In this document: piece after piece, positions 16,055 through 23,856 of the stretch
Numbering within the stretch: the first letter of the stretch is position 1
Layout of the letters: every line of letters starts with the position of its first letter
From: an uncultured Prevotella sp.
GTDB lineage: Bacteria; Bacteroidota; Bacteroidia; Bacteroidales; Bacteroidaceae
DNA length: 64,000 bases
Direction: 5' to 3'
Assembly: GCF_946407605.1 (NCBI RefSeq)
Contig: NZ_CAMJOS010000006.1
Span: forward strand, 62,001 to 126,000
The notes under the pieces: generated by a model
Told to the model about the DNA's origin: nothing
Seen by the model: the letters and a program-made list of their open reading frames with translations, nothing else
Database searches by the model: none
Position numbers and translations under genes: made by a program

Positions 16055-17101
16055 TTACTGAACCAACAAACGGCGTGCAAACTCGATGATGGTGTCGTAG
16101 CCTTTGGCGAAGTCCTCATCAGTCTGTTGTACGTTGTAGTCAGGTTCTATGCCAAACTCTGTTGAGTTGCCCTGTGCGTCGTACATCGGCACAGCAGAGA
16201 AGCGTACGCTCCAGCCGTTGGGCAGACTGCTGTTGAAGGGCATGCCCGCGCCTCCACCCGTATGGTCGCCCACCAGTATCACGTTGGGCAGCGTCTTCAT
16301 ATATACGGCAAACTCGTTGGCAGCACTATATACCTGACGATTGGTCAGCAACACTGCCTTTTTGTTCCATCTGAGGTTTGACGATGGTTCCAGATAGCGA
16401 GCCTCACGACCAGAGAAGTCCTGGTGTCCTGGTCCCGTCTTATGCTGGTAGTAGCCCACCAGCGTCTTCTCCTGACAGAAGCGTGCCGCCAGCTTCTCAG
16501 CGTTGGTCAACGTGCCCCCGCTGTTGTTGCGTATATCGATAATCACGCCCCTACACAGCAGCATGTATTTCATCACCTCGTCTATATTCCCCTCGCCAAT
16601 GGCGTTGTTGAAGCTCTCGTAGCGAATATAGCCGATGTTGTCGTCCAGAATCTTATAGTCCAGTCCAGAGGCAATCTGGTAGTCTGTACCCATATAGCGT
16701 CGCAGCAGGGTGTCGCTGAAGTTGGTGGGATAGTCCTCGTACCACGACCAATATCGCCCCAGGTCGTGAGCAGCCATCAGGTTCACGTGTCCGTCGCGCA
16801 GCTCGCCCAGCATGTCGCTCAGCACCTCAAACAACTGTTTGTTGGTCATCTGGTTGTTCACGCGTACCTTATATTTATTATATACCTGCTGCCAGTCCAG
16901 TCCATAGGCCTCGTGTTTATACTCAAAGAAACAGTAGTGCTCGTCCATAATCTTCCACAGCGCCTCGAAGTTGCCCATGGGCGTATCGTCATACTGCTCC
17001 TCATCCACGCAACTTGATAAAAGTAAAAAGGTAAAGAGGTAAAGAGGTAAAAAACTTTTTACCCACCCAATTATCTTGTCTATCATACGAGTTTCCATCA
17101 T
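16055..17101 (-). CDS. S41 family (C-terminal-processing-like) peptidase lipoprotein
   Basis: A cell-envelope serine protease of the tail-specific protease family. The signal peptide ends LLLSSC, a lipobox, so the mature protein (about 325 aa) is lipid-anchored. The peptidase part shows IGYIRYESFNN, GVIIDIRNNSGGTLTNAE, and the Ser-containing RQVYSAANEFAVYMK followed by GDHTGGGAGMPFN. I start at ATG 17101; ATG 17098 and 17086 are alternatives. The GTG start at 17116 in the ORF track lies inside a 14-bp repeat array and is unlikely. The hydrophobic core PLYLFTFLLL is coded by 8-bp units. It converges with the permease gene, 6 bp apart. Confidence 0.87.
   Translation of the reverse strand: MMETRMIDKIIGWVKSFLPLYLFTFLLLSSCVDEEQYDDTPMGNFEALWKIMDEHYCFFEYKHEAYGLDWQQVYNKYKVRVNNQMTNKQLFEVLSDMLGELRDGHVNLMAAHDLGRYWSWYEDYPTNFSDTLLRRYMGTDYQIASGLDYKILDDNIGYIRYESFNNAIGEGNIDEVMKYMLLCRGVIIDIRNNSGGTLTNAEKLAARFCQEKTLVGYYQHKTGPGHQDFSGREARYLEPSSNLRWNKKAVLLTNRQVYSAANEFAVYMKTLPNVILVGDHTGGGAGMPFNSSLPNGWSVRFSAVPMYDAQGNSTEFGIEPDYNVQQTDEDFAKGYDTIIEFARRLLVQ
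17023..17060 (-). repeat. Octamer array coding the S41 signal-peptide core
   Basis: Plus-strand units GTAAAAAG, GTAAAGAG, GTAAAGAG, GTAAAAAA encode the h-region and lipobox approach (LYLFTFLLL). Boundaries are approximate. Confidence 0.75.
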
Positions 17102-17103
17102 TC

Positions 17104-17173
17104 TTTCAACTTTCACCTTTCAACTTTCACCTTTCAACTTTCACCTTTCAACTTTCACCTTTCAACTTTCACC
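17104..17173. repeat. Perfect tandem array of ten heptamers
   Basis: TTTCAAC and TTTCACC alternate five times without error (a 14-bp unit x5). This is the cleanest array in the window. It lies between the DUF3316 and S41 genes, and its last unit carries the DUF3316 stop codon (TGA, 17171-17169). No spacers are present, so it is not a CRISPR. Confidence 0.95.
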
Positions 17174-17936
17174 TTTCCACCACGATTCCCACAAGGAATC
17201 GGTGAGAATAGACGTGCTGTTTCAGGTTGTTCACCTGCAACTGCTGGTAGTCGCCCAGATAGCCCAACGTGAGGGCTGTAGATGACGAGAAATGCCATGC
17301 TGCCGTGATCTGCTGGCGAAACGAGGGTTGCGAGACGAAGGTGGTTGGCACGATATTATGGTCGTAGTTGCCTAACGAGAAAATCTCGTAGTACGACTGT
17401 CCGTAGTTAGGACTGAACACCAGTCCGCATAGCGGCAGGTCCAGCTCATAGCGCAGCGAGAACTGCTTCAGCTGATAGGTGGCGATGCCTGATGGCCGCA
17501 GCTGCAGCCCTACGCGAGCCTGCGCAGGGTTGTTGCCGTTGCGAGTGTTATAGATAAACCCCAGCCCCAGATCGCACATAGCGCCCGCCTGCAGCTTCAG
17601 GTTGCCGTCCATCAGTTGCCAGGCATGATAGCGTCCTACGTAGAGGTTATAGCCGCCCTCCAGCTCTGTGCCTTTCTCAGCCCTGTCGTCACATTTCGAA
17701 AGGTTCAGCTGGTGCTGCCACACCCACGACCAATTTAAGTTTTTAGTTTTGAGGTTTGGAGTTTTGCCATACTCGCTAGTGGCGAGAAAGGTCAATCCTG
17801 TGCCTTTGAATTTCTCTTGTGAGAGGTAGGTGTCCAGTATCTGTGTGGGGCCTATGCCCAACTGGTAGCTCTTCTGAGCCAGCGTGCTGACGCTGATCAG
17901 AAGGCCGATAACCGTTAACCAATAACCCTTCACCAT
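17169..17936 (-). CDS. DUF3316-like secreted protein
   Basis: A 255-aa protein with a signal peptide ([21 protein letters not shown]) and alternating beta strands that suggest a small outer-membrane or surface beta-barrel ([38 protein letters not shown]). I assign it to the Bacteroidota family DUF3316 from overall pattern, with moderate certainty. The start codon and first ten codons lie inside one heptamer array, the stop codon lies inside another, and a third array (17733-17767) encodes [10 protein letters not shown] in the middle. It follows parC and probably shares its transcript. Confidence 0.75.
   Translation of the reverse strand: MVKGYWLTVIGLLISVSTLAQKSYQLGIGPTQILDTYLSQEKFKGTGLTFLATSEYGKTPNLKTKNLNWSWVWQHQLNLSKCDDRAEKGTELEGGYNLYVGRYHAWQLMDGNLKLQAGAMCDLGLGFIYNTRNGNNPAQARVGLQLRPSGIATYQLKQFSLRYELDLPLCGLVFSPNYGQSYYEIFSLGNYDHNIVPTTFVSQPSFRQQITAAWHFSSSTALTLGYLGDYQQLQVNNLKQHVYSHRFLVGIVVER
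17733..17767 (-). repeat. In-frame heptamer array inside DUF3316 gene
   Basis: Plus-strand units ATTTAAG, TTTTTAG, TTTTGAG, GTTTGGA, GTTTTGC. On the coding strand they form AAAC-type heptamers that encode [10 protein letters not shown]. Confidence 0.7.
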
Positions 17937-17969
17937 TATCCCTTAACCCTTCACCATTAACCGTTTCAC
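17907..17969. repeat. Nine-unit heptamer array across the parC/DUF3316 junction
   Basis: Units GATAACC, GTTAACC, AATAACC, CTTCACC, ATTATCC, CTTAACC, CTTCACC, ATTAACC, GTTTCAC run without a gap. The array contains the parC stop codon (17968-17966) and the DUF3316 start codon (17936-17934) plus the first codons of its signal peptide. Confidence 0.92.
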
Positions 17970-20677
17970 GCCTCATCGTCAAACAGTCTTAGTTGTCCTG
18001 TCATCTCGTCGATGATCTGCTGCTGACTCTTGCCTGCATCGGGGTCCAGGTCTTCTGGCTCCTCCGTGCTTTCTGCGTCCTCAGCTTCCTCAGACTCTTC
18101 AGGGAAACGCACAGGCTCCAGTTCCTCGATGCTCTCTATCTGCCACGTGCTGATGCGCTTGCCCTTGGCCTTGAAGCCTTTCACGGCTATGAACTGCTCT
18201 GCATCGATATCCTCGCTGCCGCGATATTCGTCGGCGCCGCCGTAGGTCACGCGTATCAGCGGATATACCACATCGCTCAGCAGCACCTGCTGCGATTGCG
18301 GGTTCTCGCCCACGTAGTTCTGCTTGCGCTTGGTGCCCTCCATCAGGAATCGTTTCATGTAGGGATAGCCCTGGTTGTCAGCATCGAACAGCACGCAGGT
18401 CCACACCTTGTCGGGCTGGAACTTCTCTATGCGCAGGATATTCTCTTCGTAGTGGTTGTTCAGGTCGAAGTTGGTCAAGTAGAAGTCACCGTTCTTCAGC
18501 ACCACCAGTATCTGGTCATCGTCGAAGAACTCGCCCAGCAGTCGTCCGTGCTCGTCGTAGTTCAGTCGGTTCACGTCTGGGTCGAACCACACCTTGCGGC
18601 CTCCCAGCGTGGAGTGTCCCTGACTCTTCAGCGTGATGCGATGTACAGGGAACTTTGTCAGGATATTACCTTTTGACGTACGTCCCTTGATGTCTATCGA
18701 TGCAAACGAGCGCTCCAGGAACAGGTTCATGCGTGGGTGGTCGTTCAGCACCGAGGCGTCGAGCGTCACCTTGATTACCTCTGCCTCTCCGTTGGGGTTG
18801 GCTGTGAAGTAAAGTATGCGCGTGCCCGGTGTGCCCATCGTCAGGTCCACCTCTCTGTCGCGCGTGATACCCGTCACGTTAAAGCGCTTGATATAACAGG
18901 TGCCTGCCTTGCCGTCGCGATACACCATGTTATAGATGGTGCGTTTGTCGTTCTTCTTAAACACGCCCAGCCAGATGATGTTCTTACCCACAAAGAGCTT
19001 CTCTGCTACGCGCACCACCTTGAATTTTCCGTCTTTGTAGAAGATGATGATGTCGTCGATGTCCGAGCAGTTGCACACAAACTCGTCCTTCTTCAGTCCC
19101 GTGCCGATAAAGCCCTCGCTGCGGTTGATGTACAGCTTCTGGTTTGCCTCCACCACCTTCGTGGCCTCGATGGTGTCGAAGTTGCGTATCTCCGTCAGTC
19201 GCGGATGGTCCTTGCCGTACTTGTCCTTCAGGAACTGGAACCACGCTGCCGTCACCTCCACCAGGTTGGCCAGGTCACGGTCTATCGCGTCGATCTCGGC
19301 CTGTATGCGCGCCATCAGCTCGTCGGCCTTCTCCTTGTTGAACTTCAGTATGCGCTGCATCTTGATTTCCAGCAGCTTCAGTATGTCGTCCTTCGTCACC
19401 TCACGCACCAGTGTGGGATAATATGGCGTCAGACGCTCATCGATATGCTCGCACACGGCATCGAGGTTTGGTGCCTGTTCAAACTTCTTGTCTTTATAGA
19501 TGCGCTCCTCGATGAAGATTTTCTCCAGCGAACAGAAGTGATACTGCTCCAGCAGCTCGCCCTTGCGAATCTCCAGCTCCTGACGTATCAGGTCTTTGGT
19601 GCGGTCAGCCGAGTGCTTCAGCACGTCGCTCACGGTGAGGAACTGCGGTTTGTTGTCCTTGATGACGCAGCAGTTGGGCGAGATGTTGATCTCACAGTCC
19701 GTGAAGGCATAGAGGGCGTCGAGTGTCTTGTCGCTACTCACGCCAGGTGCCAGATGCACCTGTATCTCCACCTCTGCCGATGTCAGGTCTGTGACATTTC
19801 TGGCCTTGATCTTTCCCTTCTCAATGGCCTTGGTGATGCTCTCTATCAGCGATGTCACCGTCTTCGAGTACGGCAGCTCGCGAATCACCAGCGTCTTCTG
19901 GTCCAGCTTCTCAATCTTCGCGCGCACCTTCAGCACGCCGCCGCGCTGTCCGTCGTTATATTTCGACACGTCGATGCTGCCGCCCGTCTGGAAGTCAGGA
20001 TACAGGTTGAATTCCTCGCCGTGCAGATAGCTGATGGCAGCGTCGCACAGCTCACAGAAGTTATGAGGCAGAATCTTCGAGCTCAGGCCCACGGCAATAC
20101 CCTCGGCACCCTGTGCCAACAGCAGCGGGAACTTCACTGGCAGCGTGATGGGCTCCTTGTTACGTCCGTCGTAGCTCAGCTGCCATTCTGTGGTCTTGGG
20201 GTTGAACACGGTGTCCAGCGCAAACTTGCTCAGTCGCGCCTCTATATATCGTGGTGCTGCGGCGCGGTCGCCTGTCAGAATGTTACCCCAGTTTCCCTGT
20301 GTGTCTATCAGCAGGTCCTTCTGTCCCAACTGCACCAGGGCGTCGCCTATACTGGCATCGCCGTGAGGGTGAAACTGCATGGTGTGTCCCACGATGTTGG
20401 CCACCTTGTTATACCTGCCGTCGTCCATGCGTTTCATTGAGTGCAGAATGCGTCGCTGCACGGGTTTGAAGCCGTCTTCTATATGCGGCACGGCACGTTC
20501 CAGAATCACATACGAGGCATAGTCCAGGAACCAGTTCTGGTACATGCCGCTCAGGTGGTGCACCACCGAGGCGTCAAACCTGTTCACTGGCTGGTAGTCC
20601 GAGTGTCCCTCTTTCGAGCTCTCCTCTATCTGTTCAGCACTTTCCTCTATCAGTTCGTCTTTTATCTCGTCGTCCAT
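17966..20677 (-). CDS. parC: DNA topoisomerase IV / gyrase subunit A
   Basis: The DNA-cleaving subunit of a type IIA topoisomerase (903 aa). After an acidic N-terminal stretch it shows YASYVILERAVPHIEDGFKP, VGHTMQFHPHGDASIGDALV and the active-site Tyr region DRAAAPRYIEARL. The coiled-coil tower follows, then a diverged C-terminal domain (FVKV/TRILYFTANPNG/TLGGRKVWFDPDVNRL). An acidic tail ends QLRLFDDEA. The length and tail fit the Bacteroidota ParC-type protein rather than canonical GyrA. The start at ATG 20677 is chosen because the promoter lies at 20701-20732, so the longer ORF beginning at 20779 starts upstream of its own promoter. Confidence 0.93.
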   Translation of the reverse strand: MDDEIKDELIEESAEQIEESSKEGHSDYQPVNRFDASVVHHLSGMYQNWFLDYASYVILERAVPHIEDGFKPVQRRILHSMKRMDDGRYNKVANIVGHTMQFHPHGDASIGDALVQLGQKDLLIDTQGNWGNILTGDRAAAPRYIEARLSKFALDTVFNPKTTEWQLSYDGRNKEPITLPVKFPLLLAQGAEGIAVGLSSKILPHNFCELCDAAISYLHGEEFNLYPDFQTGGSIDVSKYNDGQRGGVLKVRAKIEKLDQKTLVIRELPYSKTVTSLIESITKAIEKGKIKARNVTDLTSAEVEIQVHLAPGVSSDKTLDALYAFTDCEINISPNCCVIKDNKPQFLTVSDVLKHSADRTKDLIRQELEIRKGELLEQYHFCSLEKIFIEERIYKDKKFEQAPNLDAVCEHIDERLTPYYPTLVREVTKDDILKLLEIKMQRILKFNKEKADELMARIQAEIDAIDRDLANLVEVTAAWFQFLKDKYGKDHPRLTEIRNFDTIEATKVVEANQKLYINRSEGFIGTGLKKDEFVCNCSDIDDIIIFYKDGKFKVVRVAEKLFVGKNIIWLGVFKKNDKRTIYNMVYRDGKAGTCYIKRFNVTGITRDREVDLTMGTPGTRILYFTANPNGEAEVIKVTLDASVLNDHPRMNLFLERSFASIDIKGRTSKGNILTKFPVHRITLKSQGHSTLGGRKVWFDPDVNRLNYDEHGRLLGEFFDDDQILVVLKNGDFYLTNFDLNNHYEENILRIEKFQPDKVWTCVLFDADNQGYPYMKRFLMEGTKRKQNYVGENPQSQQVLLSDVVYPLIRVTYGGADEYRGSEDIDAEQFIAVKGFKAKGKRISTWQIESIEELEPVRFPEESEEAEDAESTEEPEDLDPDAGKSQQQIIDEMTGQLRLFDDEA

Positions 20678-20700
20678 ATCTTTGGTTTTCAGTTTGACTG

Positions 20701-20732
20701 CAAAAGTACAAAAAAATGCGCAAAATACCAAA
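20701..20732 (-). promoter_or_regulatory. parC promoter
   Basis: On the minus strand TTTG (20732-20729), 20 nt, TACTTTTG (20708-20701), about 23 bp before ATG 20677. It overlaps the 5' end of the TRL remnant on the opposite strand. Confidence 0.82.
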
Positions 20733-21006
20733 AATATTTCACTATTTTCGAACTTTTTTATTTTGCAGCTGCGCAACAATCAACAGTGGTGCCGCTATCG
20801 CCGAGAAGGGTCCCGTAGGTCCTAAGGTGGGTGAGGCTCAATCTACTTACATTCTGGGCATGTGGAGCTCGCAGGGTGAGCAGAACAACATCAAGAAGGC
20901 TGCCGAGAACGGTGGCATCACGAAGGTTTCTCAGGTGGAATACATCGACAAGAGCATCTTCCTGGGTCTGGTCATCAAGCACACCACTCGTGTTTACGGC
21001 AAGTAA
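20716..21006 (+). pseudogene. TRL-like lipoprotein, probably with lost 5' end
   Basis: The frame after the Cys at about residue 19 (CATINSGAAIAEKGPVGPKV) matches the whole mature part of the TRL-like family: GEAQSTYILGMWSS, AAENGGITKVSQVEY, KSIFLGLV and HTTRVYGK. Family members begin with a lipoprotein signal peptide. Here the residues before the Cys (MRKIPKIFHYFRTFLFCS) are a poor signal sequence and coincide with the parC promoter, and no plus-strand promoter is visible. I infer that a rearrangement fused the mature TRL coding part to the parC upstream region. A functional atypical lipoprotein is the alternative. Confidence 0.6.
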
Positions 21007-21193
21007 GAACCTATAATTGCTCTTATAATTGGTCGCAGCCATGCCTCTCGGGGTGTGGCTGCGATCTTGTAAAACAACAAAAATCGCCCATTTCATCGAT
21101 ATTTTAAAGCTTAGCGCCCTCAGCCAATTGTCAAAATCTGTATCTATTATTTCCGAGATATTTACTTCTTTTTTATACTTTGTGACTTTTGAC

Positions 21194-21328
21194 TTTGTGA
21201 CATTAAGGAGGTTTCACAAAGTCAAGGGATGTTATAAGAATTATATAATATTATAATATTATATAATTTATAGTATAGTAGTAAGCGATTCTTGCTGATG
21301 ATTTATGGAAGGTGCTTAATGTCACAAA
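21194..21328. repeat. Inverted repeat enclosing a perfect AT palindrome
   Basis: Arms TTTGTGACATTAAG and CTTAATGTCACAAA are 107 bp apart. Centrally placed between them is a 30-bp perfect palindrome whose left half is AATTATATAATATTA. The layout is compatible with a miniature mobile element remnant, an operator array or a cruciform. Confidence 0.75.
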
Positions 21329-21389
21329 ATCACATGTCACAGAATCACGTTTTCTGTTAACAGATTTTCACACTACAGGGCGCGTCGGA

Positions 21390-21421
21390 TTTGGAAACGC
21401 AATGAAAATTTTGTACCTTTG
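21390..21421 (+). promoter_or_regulatory. Promoter of the HU-like gene
   Basis: TTTG (21390-21393), 20 nt, TACCTTTG (21414-21421). The leader to ATG 21545 is long (about 115 nt), which leaves room for leader regulation. Confidence 0.82.
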
Positions 21422-21544
21422 CATTGTCAAAAATTAAGCGCTGCAGTTGCTACTATTAAGACAAAAAATTGCGAGGATTAATCCGAGCAAAAACACGAGA
21501 ACTAAACTAAATGTTTAACCCTTAAAAAACACACAAACTAAACT

Positions 21545-22132
21545 ATGGCAATTCGTATTATTGCACAGCGCCGAGTGCTTAAAATCGGCAAGAATCCTGG
21601 AGTGAAGAAGTTCGTGATGCGCCCCGAGCTCTACACGTCGCTCACTGAGAAGAAGGTCTTCGCAGAGGCCGCCACCCATAGCGGCATCAGCGCAGGAGTT
21701 ATCAAGGCGGCTTGGGACGCAGCCGGCGAGGTCATCCGCACGTGGGCTACCGAGGGTCACAGCGTACCCCTGCCTGGTCTGGGCCACATGCGCTTCGGAG
21801 TCCGCTCGAAGGCTGTCGAGGGTCTGGACGATGTAAAGACCAGTCTGATCAGTACCCGCCGCATCGTGTTCACCCCCAGCGTGGACGTGAAGGACGAGCT
21901 GAAGAACACCGCCATCCAAATCACCTGCCTGGACGAGAACGGCAACGTGCTGAAGCGCGTAACCTCTGGCGACAGCGGCGAGATTGAGGACAACGAGAAC
22001 GAGAATGGAACCACGGAGAACGGAAACAACGGATCTACGGAGAATGGCGGCACCAACTCGAACACGAATCCCTCGAATCCCACGAATGGTGACAACACCG
22101 GTGGTGGTGACAACGGAGACGGCTACAACTAA
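21545..22132 (+). CDS. HU-like DNA-binding protein with Asn/Gly/Glu-rich tail
   Basis: Residues 1-125 match the divergent HU-like family of Bacteroidota: MAIRIIAQRRVLKIGKNPG, AEAATHSGISAGVIKAAWDA, VPLPGLGHMRFGVRSKAVE and RRIVFTPSVDVKDELKN. The remaining 70 residues are low complexity (ENENGTTENGNNGSTENGG), unlike the compact tail of ordinary HU. Family members usually precede a 'smalltalk' peptide gene, as here, and often an amidase, which is absent. The stop codon abuts a heptamer array. Confidence 0.88.
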   Translation: MAIRIIAQRRVLKIGKNPGVKKFVMRPELYTSLTEKKVFAEAATHSGISAGVIKAAWDAAGEVIRTWATEGHSVPLPGLGHMRFGVRSKAVEGLDDVKTSLISTRRIVFTPSVDVKDELKNTAIQITCLDENGNVLKRVTSGDSGEIEDNENENGTTENGNNGSTENGGTNSNTNPSNPTNGDNTGGGDNGDGYN

Positions 22133-22166
22133 GGTGAAAGTTGAAACTTGAAAGGTGAAACTTAAT
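22132..22166. repeat. Heptamer array between HU-like and smalltalk genes
   Basis: Units AGGTGAA, AGTTGAA, ACTTGAA, AGGTGAA, ACTTAAT follow the HU stop codon directly. Confidence 0.85.
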
Positions 22167-22177
22167 TATTTAATGCT

Positions 22178-22279
22178 ATGAAGAAAGAAACTTGGAAAAC
22201 CGTTATTCAGATTATCGTGTCGATTCTGACTGCAGCGCTGACGGCGCTGGGAACGACCTCTTGCATGGGATGCATGTAA
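22178..22279 (+). CDS. Smalltalk-family peptide (33 aa)
   Basis: This frame is too short for the ORF track. It encodes MKKETWKTVIQIIVSILTAA followed by LTALGTTSCMGCM and a stop, which matches the Bacteroidota 'smalltalk' protein family. The family is defined by its size, the KKETWK start, a single membrane segment and a position after an HU-like gene. LGTTSC resembles a lipobox. Function is unknown. A terminator follows 12 bp after the stop, so HU-like and smalltalk genes form a closed two-gene unit. Confidence 0.88.
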   Translation: MKKETWKTVIQIIVSILTAALTALGTTSCMGCM

Positions 22280-22290
22280 AAGGTAAAAAG

Positions 22291-22330
22291 AAAAGAGGAG
22301 GAGGTAGCACAAGCTATCCCCTCCTCTTTA
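22291..22330 (+). terminator. Terminator after the smalltalk gene
   Basis: A long, nearly continuous stem (AAAGAGGAGGAGGTAGC / GCTATCCCCTCCTCTTT) with loop ACAA and a short T-rich tail. Confidence 0.85.
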
Positions 22331-22458
22331 TTTGCTGTAGTCCTTAGCATAATAGTTCAAATAATGTACACAACTGGAATTGCGGTTTAAAAAGGGTTAA
22401 ATTTTTACGCAAACATTTAACAAACATTAATTTATATGGCGAATGCAGAGAAATGCTT

Positions 22459-22466
22459 TACTTTTG
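22459..22466 (+). promoter_or_regulatory. Putative -7 element of the lipoprotein cluster
   Basis: TACTTTTG lies about 44 bp before ATG 22510. No convincing TTTG box is seen 19-20 bp upstream, so confidence is moderate. Confidence 0.55.
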
Positions 22467-22592
22467 TGAACAAAATTTATTGTATACTAACAAATAAAAC
22501 AATTAAGACATGAAAAAGTATTTCTTGAGTATGATGTCCGTCATGATGATGGCATTGGTGTGTGTAGGCTTCTCAGCCTGTGGTGATGACGA
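22462..22592 (+). repeat. Leader plus signal-peptide block, copy 1
   Basis: About 130 bp, from TTTTGTGAAC through the lipoprotein signal and first acidic residues, recur nearly unchanged at 23857-23991. The mature proteins downstream are unrelated by eye. Confidence 0.88.
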
Positions 22593-22989
22593 TAATGACG
22601 GCGGCAGCGACGGTAATAGCGGCCTCGTTGGTGTTTGGAAACGCGTCTACAAGAGAACAACCACCTATCAGAAAAACGATGCTGGCCAGTGGGTTCAAGT
22701 TGGCGAACCACAGGAGAAAACATACCAATGGGGTGATGGTTTCCAGTTCTTTGACAACGGCAAATTTGTAGAGCTTGACTTTAACGAGGATGGCAGCTAT
22801 GAGGCAGATGACGATGAGCTTAAGTACAAGGTTGAGAACGGAAATCTGTATTACGTAGAGCTGGATCATGATAAAGGATGGGAATTATGGGGAGCCATCG
22901 TTATTTCTGGTAACCAGTTTGAACTGACAGAAGAAGAAATTGAAGGTTCTCGCAAAGAAGTGAAACTGAAGCGGTATGTCAGACTTTAG
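22510..22989 (+). CDS. Small lipoprotein with lipocalin-like fold (159 aa)
   Basis: The signal peptide MKKYFLSMMSVMMMALVCVG is followed by the lipobox FSAC and an acidic Asp/Gly linker, typical of surface-exported Bacteroidota lipoproteins. The mature part begins LVGVWKRVYKRTTTY and ends with short strands (GNQFELTEEEIEGSRKEVKL), like small lipocalin-type lipoproteins. I know no specific function. The next lipoprotein gene starts about 10 bp downstream, and the leader is duplicated in front of the third. Confidence 0.75.
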   Translation: MKKYFLSMMSVMMMALVCVGFSACGDDDNDGGSDGNSGLVGVWKRVYKRTTTYQKNDAGQWVQVGEPQEKTYQWGDGFQFFDNGKFVELDFNEDGSYEADDDELKYKVENGNLYYVELDHDKGWELWGAIVISGNQFELTEEEIEGSRKEVKLKRYVRL

Positions 22990-22999
22990 GATGACGACT

Positions 23000-23839
23000 A
23001 TGAAAAAGATATTTATGATGATGTCGGCCTTGCTCACGGCTGTGGTGCTGAGTGTAGGACTGACGGCCTGCGGTGACGACGGCGATGATGATGATGGTGG
23101 CGGCAGCGGCGGCATCAACGTGAAGGCGCTGGTAGGCTCGAGCTGGTATAAGTCGGAGACCTATGCTGGCGGTGAAAATGTAGAGACGAAGAAGTACTCA
23201 CTCTCGTTCAAGACCGAGTATTTCGCCACTGTACAGATTTCTGGCAACGGCGACGATGCCGACGGCCACTATCGCTGGGACTACGGCGAGAAAGACTGTC
23301 CGTTTACCATCAGCGGCAACGTGATGACCATTGAGTATAAGGGCAACAACGACTTCCAAGAGACGTTGAAGGTGACTTTCAAGAACAACAAGCCCGTGGG
23401 TTGGACTGGTGGCGGAGGCAATGCTGATGCTTCAGACGACGGTGATGATACGCCCACCACGGCAGGTACTGCCGCCATGTTCGGCTATTACTTCCCTGAG
23501 GCCTTTAGAAAATCTGCCCAAAGCTATCTCGACATGGGCTATGTTGACAATCTAGACGAGACTCATATCAAGGGATGGCATGTCGTGGACGGATCCCAAA
23601 TTGAATGGGTGGAAATGGGCATGGCAGGCAAAGACCCCACTAAGATGTACAACTGCACGGTGATAGGCAAAGACACCAAAGGCAGAGCTACGGTCTATTA
23701 CTTTGCTTTCTTGTATGCCCAGGAAGAGTATCGCTATGTGATGAAGGGCTCTACCATTCAGCTGAGCAACGGCCAGTCGCTGGAATACAAGAATGGTCAG
23801 ATTGTTGAGAGTAACAGCGTCTATATCAAGATGAAATAA
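23000..23839 (+). CDS. Lipoprotein of unknown function (279 aa)
   Basis: The lipoprotein signal MKKIFMMMSALLTAVVLSVG ends at LTAC and is followed by a GDDGDDDDGGGSGG linker. Two parts are visible: a lipocalin-like domain at about residues 40-130 (LVGSSWYKSETYAGG), then a second acidic linker and a C-terminal domain of about 130 residues (AAMFGYYFPEAFRKSAQSYL). ATG 22991 is an in-frame alternative start. It is probably translated from the same transcript as the preceding gene. Confidence 0.75.
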   Translation: MKKIFMMMSALLTAVVLSVGLTACGDDGDDDDGGGSGGINVKALVGSSWYKSETYAGGENVETKKYSLSFKTEYFATVQISGNGDDADGHYRWDYGEKDCPFTISGNVMTIEYKGNNDFQETLKVTFKNNKPVGWTGGGGNADASDDGDDTPTTAGTAAMFGYYFPEAFRKSAQSYLDMGYVDNLDETHIKGWHVVDGSQIEWVEMGMAGKDPTKMYNCTVIGKDTKGRATVYYFAFLYAQEEYRYVMKGSTIQLSNGQSLEYKNGQIVESNSVYIKMK

Positions 23840-23856
23840 CTCTCAGACACAGTTTA

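Larger units (their letters stand above)
21007..21544. other. Gene-free stretch of 538 bp with inverted repeats
   Basis: No credible coding frame is present. It holds a perfect 30-bp AT palindrome (21239-21268), a 14-bp inverted repeat TTTGTGACATTAAG (21194-21207 and 21315-21328) flanking that palindrome, several TGTGAC motifs, and the HU-gene promoter at its right end. Confidence 0.75.

Noticed and set aside
17104-17173. CRISPR-like regular repeat
   Set aside because: The 14-bp units are directly adjacent with no spacers, and no cas gene is in the window.
18737-20440. 567-aa plus-strand ORF over parC
   Set aside because: It is a shadow of the parC reading frame. The protein is Leu/His/Val-rich without recognisable motifs, while the minus-strand protein is clearly a topoisomerase.
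20677-20779. Longer start for parC (MLRSCKIKK...)
   Set aside because: These codons lie upstream of the TTTG-N20-TACTTTTG promoter, so they should not be in the transcript.
21007-21256. Short ORFs 21029-21256 and 20831-21016
   Set aside because: No family resemblance and low-complexity content; the region is better explained as non-coding with inverted repeats and the TRL tail.
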